This document shows, piece by piece, positions 22,935 to 35,600 of a DNA stretch of 64,000 nt. The DNA is from Petrosia ficiformis. Lineage: Eukaryota; Porifera; Demospongiae; Haplosclerida; Petrosiidae. Below the pieces are notes generated by a model, which was not told the origin of the DNA, made no database searches, and was given only the letters and a program-made list of their open reading frames with translations. Position numbers and translations under genes: made by a program. The stretch's first letter is position 1, and every line of letters begins with the position of its first letter. Where the stretch lies: the NCBI GenBank assembly GCA_947044365.1, contig OX345636.1:57329746-57393745 (forward strand), read 5' to 3'.

Positions 22935-23831
22935 GTCTCGGCCAGCTACCCACAAGAAAGGGGAGTAGGCATCTGCTGAAGTACTCTTTTACAATATGCC
23001 ATTAATCAGTCTTCTTAATGTCATGAGGAAAATGTTAGTGGAAATGTTGGGATATATTAAGGATGAAAGACACAATTATTATAATTCCTATAATTAGTTA
23101 GTGGTTGGTGAAACTTTATAGTATTAATTAAATTTCTCAATATGCTGTGCTGTGCAGAACCCTCACCACTGTGATATGGTAAGAGTACTCACACTGTAAA
23201 AACCAACGGGTTATTTTAACCCTCATTTGAGTAACAATGTAATATTAATAAATTCAATTCCTGTGGTGTATTATTGTATCTCCTGTTCAATTACTAGTCA
23301 AACAAATTCCACAAATTTTGTACTTATAATAAATAACAGATAACAATAAGAATTATAATTATAATTATGTACTTTAATAAAAACTAGTTGAGATAAGAGA
23401 AAATAGTACTCATTAGCATTGATTTAGTCTCAGGAGGTAACTTTTGAACCAAAAGTCTACCTCATGTTAGTTTTATCTTCTTGTTCTGATCCTATTGGTA
23501 CCTCTATTACTGTGTTCTCAACAGGATTTAACATCCAAATGGTACAAGTAGTAGCGTGGTTTGCATGCCAGCAAAAAAAAATGCAATTAGTTAATTATTC
23601 ATGAGGGCATGTTCAATAGTGTTCTTCACACCCACAGCATTGTTAGCATATCGAAGAAGTAACGAAAACTCGTTAGTAGTTATCAGTTTTGTGTTTATTT
23701 CTGTCATTTTCTGTCACTTTTTCACTTGATATACATTTGAACACTCTAAATAAATATAATTTCATCATTTGTGTATTTATTTTTTAATAGTCTTCAATAT
23801 GCATAACCAAACATTGAATTTTATATAAACC
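22935..23831. other. Unassigned AT-rich sequence
   Basis: About 900 bases; contains a TAGTCTCAGGAGGTA ... TACCTCATG inverted word at 23429-23467 that may be a remnant of the TAGTCT family, but nothing firmer. Confidence 0.35.
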
Positions 23832-24008
23832 CAGTGTTTCCTCTAAAGGGTGGTAACATGGCACTCCCCCACCCTTTAGTCTTGCTCCCCCACCCTTTAA
23901 TGTTAAAGTTTATACTGAAAAACAATACTGATTGAACATTGTTAACCAGACATCATGTACCACAGATCCACTCCCCCACCCTTAATATTTATCCTGGGGG
24001 AAACACTG
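23832..24008. mobile_element. CAGTGTTTCC MITE, copy 1
   Basis: Inverted ends CAGTGTTTCCTC and GGGGGAAACACTG; interior rich in CTCCCCCACCCTTTA. A copy in the opposite orientation lies at 62792-62971. CAGTGTTTCCCC-like termini are typical of hAT MITEs, but no clean 8-bp duplication is seen here. Confidence 0.75.
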
Positions 24009-24104
24009 TAAATCAAATGGTATGTGGTTATACCAAATGGTACCATACCATTCAAAATAACCTTGTGAGAACTCTGCTCTTAGTTTGGCTGTGGCGTTTG
24101 GTGA

Positions 24105-24105
24105 G

Positions 24106-24150
<45 letters not shown>
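24105..24150. repeat. (CA)n microsatellite
   Basis: About 21 CA dinucleotides, starting the first member of a local duplication. Confidence 0.95.
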
Positions 24151-24153
<3 letters not shown>

Positions 24154-25410
24154 CAGTGTCAATTGTGACTAGACTCTTCTGCTATCCAGTTGTCTATAGG
24201 GGAGAGACTGGCTCTCCAGACTGCCATCAGGGGTACAATAAAGTATACAGGTACGTCCATTAATGAAAATATCACCTCCATTCTAAAATTTAATTAAAGA
24301 TTAGAATTTAATTAGAACTACAATAAAGTAGAATAATGACAGTGGTATTCTTTGATTTCACTTTGTGTGATCACATTGATGAGCCCTACATTACTTTGAT
24401 TTTTATAGAAAACTTTGATTTCTAAACACAATTCATCCCATAATTGATATTGGTATATAATGTGCTGACATGATAAGATTATTCATACACGAGAGACTCC
24501 AGCAGATTTTATAATTATATTCATTATTAGATAAACAAGGGTGTGGCGGTAAAGATATTCCAATCAATTTAAATTGACCAACAGTGGGATGAACAAAAAC
24601 GTAATATTAACACAGAACAAGTCACCTGACTAATCATGTGATGCATACTGAGTAATTTAATTATGCAGTCAAGGTTAGGGACACACTCAGTACATTCTTT
24701 TCCTGTGCAAATAGGCAGTGCCATTGTGCATATTCAATACCTTTAATCTTTATTGGTCCCATTCTTGTACTATATGCACATATCTAATATTATTTACCTA
24801 ACCAGTGTCTACATGTTATTAATAGTACATTAAGTATTATTGTTTATAATATAAAATTGCTATTGATTTGTTCCTCTAATTAGTTCATTACATGTCAAAA
24901 CTAAGTACATGTAGATTGGAATAAAGATGTCTAATATGAGGTGAGTGGAGATAAGGAGAACAATTGAAATACTGAACAGAATAAATAGTATTGCTCGAAC
25001 TTAACACCAATAAATTCATTTTACAATAAAATGCATCAACACACACACACACACACACCTACATGTAGCAGTGTCAATTGCGACTAGACTCTCCTGCTAT
25101 CCAGTTGTCTATAGGGGAAAGACTGGCTCTCCAGACTGCCAGTAGGGGTACAATAAAGTATACAGGTACATCCATTAATGAAAATATCACCTCCATTTTA
25201 AAATTTAATTAAAGATTAGATTTTAATTAGAGCTACAATAAAATAGAATATAGACAGTGGTATTCTTTGATTTCACCTTGTGTGATCACATTATGTCTAT
25301 ATTATGAGGTGAGCGCAGAAAAGGAGAACAATTGAAATACTGAATATCATTTATAGTATTGCCTAAACTTAACACCGATAAATTCATTTTACAATAAAAT
25401 TCATCAATTT
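24150..25410. repeat. Local direct duplication
   Basis: 24150-24371 repeats at 25064-25285 (shared AGACTGGCTCTCCAGACTGC, AAAGTATACAGGTAC), each preceded by a CA microsatellite. A second block, 24930-25045, repeats at 25295-25405 (AAGGAGAACAATTGAAATAC). The first member therefore spans 24105-25045 and the second 25040-25410; the second lacks, or the first gained, about 555 bases (24372-24926). Confidence 0.85.
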
Positions 25411-25717
25411 TATCTGTATAGGATCACATTACAATAGATGGGATAACTAGGAACGGTCATTGACAAAAGATAAAAACAGGCATTTTAATTGTCAACACTA
25501 TCAAAATATTATTAAGATAAAGGGGTCTATAGGCCATGGGTTACATCCTCATATACCTCTGAATGCCAGCAGGTTGGTATATCTGGTATATATACCACCA
25601 ACTAGCCATATGGTTTATATGATACTTAGTTACTATGATTTAAAATTTGAATATTTGATGAGGTGTGTATGCAAAATATATACCTAACCACATCAAACAG
25701 TTGCCATGGGAGCATAG

Positions 25718-25889
25718 TATGATTGAGGAAGTTGAACGCAGGATGAATGGTAAACAAGACACAAGTGTCACAGTAGAAAGTTGGAACAAAAGAATACCAG
25801 CCGTGTCTATGTACGAGAAGAAAATATCATGCAAAAAGTTACTTTTTGAAAACATCAGGCCTGATATTGCACAAGTGGGCAAGACATGA
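25718..25889 (+). CDS. Possible exon of an unrecognised gene
   Basis: Plus-strand segment encoding EEVERRMNGKQDTSVTVES, then KKISCKKLLFENIRPDIAQV and a stop at 25887. The composition looks protein-like, not repeat-derived, but I cannot name it, and no matching donor or acceptor exon is visible. The 40 bases just before it (25682-25720) recur at 30441-30480 near enolase exon 1, so this area was copied at least once. Confidence 0.3.
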
Positions 25890-25987
25890 CTTCAAAATCA
25901 TGTTTATAGGGAAACAAACCACAAAGTACACATATCACATTTATACACTGTTGGAAGCTTTTAACAGTTAAAAACTTAGCAGTTTCA

Positions 25988-26585
25988 TTAAGGTTGTACT
26001 AGGGGGAGGGGTAGATGAAACTCCAATCGGTTTCTAGTTTTGTCAGCTTCTTGCTGCATACAATCTGGTTCAATTCTGTATCTTTTGGAAGCCACACCCA
26101 CCCGGGGGTATAATTATTGGGCCTAAATGTTTTCACTGATAGTTTATTTTCAGAAACAAAGCTAAACACACCCTTCGGGTGGTGGAGGGGGCGGTAGGTG
26201 GGAAACCCTGGCAGGGTAACTGTAGTTGCTCTCTGAGAAAGATCGGAGTTTGATAGTGTCTAGAAAGGTAGATTTTATGGTTTCAGTGAAAAGCTACAGA
26301 ATTCAGCTTTCTTCAGCCTCTTGTAAGTATAAAAGTAAAATGAATTTTCAGAAAACGGCTCTATTTGTTTTCTCAAAATACATTGTACTTGGTGCACGCC
26401 ATGATTGGTGGGCGTGGCTTTTGTGGTTTTGTACATTTTAACCATATTTCTTCAATTACAGGACAATATAAAGCTGATCAGAAGATATGAAGGTTGCTAT
26501 TAGACCAGGTTAGAGTCGTATTATATAATATTCTATTTTGAAAGTGATTGGAGTCGCATCCGCCCACTCCCTAGTACTACCTTAA
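25988..26585. mobile_element. TTAA-flanked MITE (piggyBac/Kolobok-like)
   Basis: TTAA at 25988-25991 and 26582-26585 flank inverted ends GGTTGTACTAGGGGGAG and CTCCCTAGTACTACC. TTAA duplications occur with piggyBac and Kolobok transposons; the GG start fits Kolobok better. The 590-bp interior has no recognisable transposase; an open frame at 26226-26441 lacks motifs. Confidence 0.85.
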
Positions 26586-26844
26586 TTTAAAAAGTTAACA
26601 TATTGTATCTATAAATTATATATACGTATACTTACAGTTGTTTGAATCCAGATGTAACCCTCTGCGTAAATATAGGTATAGTCAATATCACAATCACCCC
26701 GTCTTTAATATCCTATATATATTATATACATAATATATACATTGTATACGTTTGCAAAGTGGGCGGCACCGCCAGACTACATTGTATATACATACATGTA
26801 CTTGTACCACCCCCTTTCTACGTATCCTTCAGTTTCGCCGGTGC

Positions 26845-27554
26845 CTAGCCTGGAGACCACGCCCTATCCCGCACGCAAAATGGTGTCTTGTGGTTTCAGT
26901 TCCGTTGACACAATTATTCCGTTCCGTAACCACACCCTCCCTCCATATAATAGTACAGTACATAATTTTATATGGAGGGTGTGGTTACGGAACGGCAATA
27001 ATTGTGTCAACGGAACTGCCTCTGTATCAGCTCGATTTCATATATAATCTATACGGTCACGTTATGAAGTAATAAGAAGTGTAAAGACGAGGCAAATGGG
27101 CCTCGTCAATAGCTACAACAATAACTCTCTCAGTCCAAATTTTAGAAACAAGCATACTCCTCCAGCTTGCTGACTATATAACCTCTGGACTACCATAAAC
27201 TTAGTCTCGCGGGCCACGACCTAATCAGATCAAAGTTACGAAGAAACGTTTCCTCGTAACCTCGATCTGATTAGGCTCGCGAGACAACCATAAACTATAA
27301 ACTAGTGTTATGTGACCAGCACGAATTGCCTAATCACTTTCTGGTCTTGCTGCTCTTCACCAATGAATGTTGCATTGATCCCTTTCCTCTTCATCAGCAC
27401 CATTTGATGCCAGCTTCATTATGGCAACAAGCGGAGATATTAGAAGGACTATTGGAGATGTCTTTGCCAGCTGATGACCTTTGCCAGCTGATACCAGGCC
27501 CTTCCCGCTTTACCGCCATTTTGCGTGCGGGATAGGGCGTGGTCTCCAGGCTAG
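26845..27554. mobile_element. Composite foldback element with 39-bp perfect terminal inverted repeats
   Basis: Left terminus 26845-26883 (CTAGCCTGGAGACCACGCCC...) is the exact complement of 27516-27554. A second inverted repeat lies inside, arms 26897-26950 and 26968-27018 (ACGGAACGG, GGAGGGTGTGGTTACGG). A third, smaller element sits at 27201-27286. No target duplication is evident and no transposase. Open frames across it are incidental. Confidence 0.9.
27201..27286. mobile_element. 86-bp MULE-like mini-MITE nested in the foldback
   Basis: Nearly all stem: TTAGTCTCGCGGGCC pairs with GGCTCGCGAGACA, and the centre GTTACGAAGAAACG / CGTTTCCTCGTAAC also pairs. Flanked by identical 9-mers ACCATAAAC (27192-27200, 27287-27295). 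Confidence 0.85.
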
Positions 27555-27599
27555 CAAGCTAACATGAAATAATTAGAGTATATATGGTACTAGCTGGTA

Positions 27600-27666
27600 T
27601 ACATGTATATACACATGTGTATATATATATATAATATATGTATGTATATATATGTATATATATATT

Positions 27667-27746
<80 letters not shown>

Positions 27747-27769
27747 CATGTATATATATATATATATAT

Positions 27770-27809
<40 letters not shown>

Positions 27810-27812
27810 TTT
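27600..27812. repeat. Long (AT)n tract
   Basis: About 200 bases of TA/TATG dinucleotide runs, self-complementary throughout. Confidence 0.95.
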
Positions 27813-27928
27813 AGGGAGGAGTATGGTTTATATCATAGTATTATAGTATAGTTATCTAGAGTACCATATACAAAGTACATATACATGTATACATGTATAA
27901 TACATTGTATATACACTACGTATGCTTA

Positions 27929-30772
<2,844 letters not shown>

Positions 30773-30943
30773 TCACACAGACACACACGTGGAAAACAGA
30801 TAGATAAACAGTAAGGGCTAAGCAAGGGCGCGCTTGTGTTTTTACCGGAGAGGTGTGGCTCGGGTAAACTTTTAACCCGTTAACAGCCATAGACGTATTT
30901 TTACATCGAATCATGTGCGTTGACAACAGACTCGATTATTGGT

Positions 30944-31143
30944 CGGGCGTAGCCCAACCTTCGCGGAAAAAAAAAACGGAGGGTCGGGTGTTATTTCCTG
31001 TCATGTGATTAAACTTATTATTATAATAAAAGATATGACGTTGCTGCGTTCTGCAATCTGATTGGGCTGCAATATTTTTGAAAATTCTTGACACCAGACC
31101 CTCCGTTTTATCCGTGAGAGTTGGGCTACGACCGACAAGTACT
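30944..31143. mobile_element. MITE ~170 bp upstream of the enolase start codon
   Basis: Ends TTGGTCGGGCGTAGCCCAAC and GTTGGGCTACGACCGAC are inverted; subterminal ACGGAGGGTC / GACCCTCCGT also pair. About 200 bp, non-coding. It lies where the enolase promoter or 5' leader should be. Confidence 0.8.
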
Positions 31144-31186
31144 CGATGTAGTCTAGTCTAGTCTACGTCTCGCAAGTCAGACCGCA

Positions 31187-31240
31187 CCCCGTGGAAAGCA
31201 ATTATAGGGATGGCCCTACGGGCCATAAAAAGGTTATATG
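31187..31240. mobile_element. Family-B MITE terminus fragment
   Basis: Carries GTGGAAAGCAATTATAGGGA followed by TGGCCCTACGGGCCATAAAA, the terminal segment shared with 51344-51385 and, inverted, with 19258 and 61463. The rest of the element is absent. Confidence 0.75.
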
Positions 31241-31249
31241 TACGGAGCA

Positions 31250-31960
31250 GGTTGCCTCTTTTTCCTGATTTGCTCCCTGTCTAGAGAGATCTAATTCCCA
31301 TCTTGTCAGGAACAAATTTCGCAATTTCTTTGGTAAATCTCCCAATAGGAAATAATATCTTTGGCTGATAGACCTGTATCTTCAACAACTGCTGACAGAT
31401 TCTTTGAACCAGCTATCTTTACCAGAAGAAGCTAAAGAGCAAGATAGAATAATAAGGACATCTTCTACTAAAACAGAGGCATTCCCTTCATAAATTCTAT
31501 TCCAAAACTTAACAGCTTTCAATTTAGTACAGACCCAGACTGGATACAAACTCAATTCACTCAGAACTGCTGAGTTAGAGGTGTTAAGAGGAACTTCTAG
31601 TATATACTTGGCAAAAGGATTCTTTCAATTGATTCACCATAGTCCCATAGTTCACTAACATACGTCAATACAGGCATCACTATTACATTAAATATATGGC
31701 ATAATATTTGAGGGAAGAGAAACGAATACTTCCTGAACATTCTAAACATGTTCGCCATGGCTTTCAGGCCACCTTAGCAACATTTTCAACACCAAATTTA
31801 GTTTACAAACTTTAAAACCAAGATACTTAAATTGGTCCTCTACCTCCAAAATCTTGCCTTTGTAAGTCTGCTTACAATCTGTAACAAATCTGCCTAGTTC
31901 TTCTCAGATTAAACTTCCAATTGTGTATTGACAGTATCTCTATAAAGGCAAAAGTATGAC
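31250..31960 (-). pseudogene. LINE-type reverse transcriptase C-terminal remnant
   Basis: Minus-strand translation, with frame changes and stops, gives recognisable pieces in order: a FKYLGF/VCKLN-like segment near 31830-31800, FVMVTYVSELWDYG-like sequence near 31680, SKLSLYPVWVCTKLKAVKFW near 31570-31510, and SVSQRYYFLLGDLPKKLRNL near 31370-31310. These correspond to the thumb and post-RT region of non-LTR retrotransposons (YLG, L-Y-G-x-E-W, P-x-W-x-x-x-K-x-x-K-x-W). Catalytic FADD and 5' regions are not present. Too degraded to assign a clade. Confidence 0.5.
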
Positions 31961-32394
31961 AATACTTTAGTTTATCTATTTCACTTACACATGAAAAGAA
32001 ATGGCAGGATTAAGTGTCCTTCAAAATCATTTCCTGCCAATATAGTATACGAATATAACATTCAAATAATTATTTGGCATCTCATTTATTCCAGCATTCC
32101 ATAAAATGACGCCTTAACTGGGACCAAAAGGCTTTGATTTGCTATTTTCAGATTTACTATGTCATTTTAAAACATATCAATATAGACATTTCGATTATTT
32201 GTAATGGATTCTCTTGACGAGGCTTTTTGTTAATTTAAAACCACACATCTTCACTAATCTCTGTATCTGTCGCAAGCAATTTGTTTAAGAATTTATAATG
32301 ATTATACTATGGTGTACATGAAAAGTGTTATAAGTTACCTCAATTCCACATCACCTTGTTTCTTTAGTATCTTCTGTATTTCACCCTTCGCATG

Positions 32395-32641
32395 AAATTC
32401 GGACTGTAATCCGAGAGCCACGCCTCATTTGTATATTTCGCGCGCCCACCCACGCCGCTCGAACCCGTACTAAATCTTGGGAGCGAACACACATGACATT
32501 ATTATGAATAATAAGAGACTAAGAGTGGATACGCCCTGTTTTCAAGTTAGAGGGCGTATCCAAAATTCCTTTTGTGCTGTGACTCTGTTTCCCAGAATAA
32601 GATTAAGATACGCAATTGAGGTTACAAAGGGAGTAAGGGAC
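32395..32641 (+). promoter_or_regulatory. Probable 5' region of the ankyrin gene, with hairpin
   Basis: Locally GC-rich compared with its surroundings (32395-32480). A 10-bp perfect stem GGATACGCCC (32527-32536) / GGGCGTATCC (32552-32561) with a 15-base loop sits 80 bases before the proposed start. Promoter function is inferred only from position. Confidence 0.3.
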
Positions 32642-35600
32642 ATGTCTAAAGAACAGCTGGTGAGTAGAAGTGTGTTGGATGGTCAGAATGTTGAATTCAG
32701 TACAGTATTTTCCTGTACAGTAGGAAGGAAAAGGATCTCCTCTTCTTTTAGTTTGAATAAGTAAATTTGACCAATTACTTTTAAGGTATTGCATAAACTC
32801 GGTGTTTTGGGAATTAGGGATGAGGTTAGGTTTTGTAATTATAACACACAAATAAAGTATACACTTCATGTCAGACCTTTGGTAAAAGGCACATGTAAAG
32901 TGTATCGTAAGGCCAATTACTTGTTTAGCCACCTCCTAATTAACTTGCATGTAAATCAAGAATTCAAACATTGGTTTCTTTCATCATTACTAACTACATG
33001 TACACTGTACCAGACTATCAAGTAATAAAGAACATTTAGTGATAACCTTTTATATTTAAGTGTGTAACACCCAGTTGACTTTGTGGGAAAGCTCTTGTAT
33101 TGTTTACTCGTCTCAATTTTAACTGTACATGTGTAAAATTAGAAGATACTGATTAAAAATAGTTGCTCCTACATCTCTGTGTGTATGGCTTACTGTACCA
33201 TTGTTTAGATTTAGCCCCTATCATGTAGATGCTAAACCCTAGGATTGAGGATGTTACTCATAGGATTGAGAACATTACTCCAGTATATAGAGCTATAGGG
33301 GGTAAATAATTATCAAAGAAAAGCATTATTTGATGACAGAATCTCTTTTTAAAAAATATTACATGTATGATATCCCTAAAGAATATGGTGTAGGGGTGTT
33401 GTTAACTGTGAAGTCAAATTGAGTACTTATAAAACCAAAAACTGAATGGTACAGAACTATAGTCTTGCGTATTCGAGACCCTCCCATTTACTCGTGTACT
33501 ACTTCTGTACTGTTTACTGTTGTTAACATGTTTTATAGTTTATAGTTACCTGTTGTCAAACTTTGTTAGTTGTGGTGGTGGTGGTATGTAGATGGCGGAA
33601 AACTTGTGCCATTAGACAACCATTTATAATAAATCCAAAACTTCAAACTCCAAGGTATATATTAGCACTTGCAAAATTCATTGCATAATAATTATAATTA
33701 TAGTAACCACACCCATCATTTATTTATTTTTTAATAAGAACTGTTTCACACTTCCACTGATTGATTAATTGATTAGCGTTGGAGTATGTTTATGGGGATA
33801 ATACACACAAATCAGTTGGTAAACATCCTCTCCAGTCTTTTTGATTAAATCAGCCCCATACACCACTCCTGACTCTGAACGATTGACCATGTACCTTTGA
33901 ATTGGCTTACCCTTGTGGACCCATACTCCTAGGTCATCAGCTTTTATATCATCAATAGTGTCCTAAATGTTAGTAGAAATAACAAAGGTAGCTGCTTTTG
34001 TTATCCCAACTGGTTTGGATGAACATACACAATCCTGTGGTATGTTTAAAAACAAGTCTAGAGCGCTTAATTAAATGAGTCGGAAAAACTGAAATACGGC
34101 AAACTTGAGTTTCCATTCCATTATAAAGTGAATTCTCATTATTTATAGAAAACCAGGCAAGGTGATTAATAATTATTGTGTAAAGTGAGACTAACTGTTT
34201 ATGTAGCTTTATTAGAGTGTTAATTATACAACTTTAAATTAAGCCTAAAATCACACCTCCTTCCTGTCCACTTCAGTGTTTAGCAACTTTTCATTTCACC
34301 TGTTTTATCCTAATTATTGGTTTGCTAGTTATCTTTCAGTATCATTTAGGGTCGGAAAATTAAAATTTTTGTTCTATTTCAATCAATATGTTGTAAATTA
34401 TAAACAACATAGAATTATACATAATAATAATAATAATTATAAAATGATAATGTTTGTGTGTATGCAGTACTGATACACTTACCGTAGGTCTAGTTCGAAT
34501 GCTTCGTCGTCACTATCAATCACACATTCTTCTTCCTCATCTTCCTTTTTAAATTTCTTCTTCACTGGACTAAGTTGATTTGTAAGATCGATGTAGACAG
34601 CCATCACATACCACGAGCAGTTATTTTAATAACTATTAATAACTATTAATAATAATGATAATAATGAAAATTGTATGTAGTTCCATATATATACCGTTCC
34701 GTTCCTGGTTTTATAAGTACCCATTCAAATTCTCTTTGTGAAACTGACAAAGTGATATTCAATCCTAGTGGACACCATCCTCCATTCTAGCATTACTCAT
34801 TTCATCATGATTATGTACAAATATATGAAAGATTGTATTTGTTATACATGTACTTTCAATGTAGTTACTTCAATTCAGTGGGTCAGTAACTCGATCAATC
34901 TGATTAGTTAATAAATGTGATTTGTGATTGTAGAACCTTACTCCATAATTTATTATATAAATGTATTATGGAGCGCAGAACAAAGTATACATTGTAGCTC
35001 CCATATAATCTCATTACATGTTTAACGAGCACCGTCGGGACGGGACCCTCGCCTACGTGGCAAGGTAATACAAACTATAATTTCGAAATATAATATGCTA
35101 AAAGATTATAATTATCATTGCTTGTTTGTATGGTCATATAATAATGAGAATGTTTACTTCAGATTGTTTAGTTTGTGTATAAAACATATTAAGTTATAAA
35201 ACCGTACTGGCATGTTAGTTTTTATAATAATATTATAATAGATATAGATATATATATATATATATATAAATTATATAAACTAACATGTCACTACTTATTA
35301 CTTAGTATGATTATACTAGTCTCTTCCTTGTCTATACTATAAGTCTTACATTTTAGTCTCTGTATTATCTGAAAGAAGAAAGAAAGATCCTCAATTCGTC
35401 TTGTGAAATATTCCACAAAGACAGCATAGATAGGTCCTCAAAACTGCTGACGTTCGAGTAACTTGCACAGCACATGACTTTGAAAAATTGAAATAGGTGG
35501 AGTTTGAAAGTAATGGAGAATGCTTGGAGCCAGTACTCGATGTTGTAGCAACCACTACCCAAATTTTGTTTGCTTTTATGTAGTGCTTTGCTAGCGATAG

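Noticed and set aside
26226..27072. Several open frames
   Set aside because: They fall within the TTAA element and the foldback and follow their palindromes.
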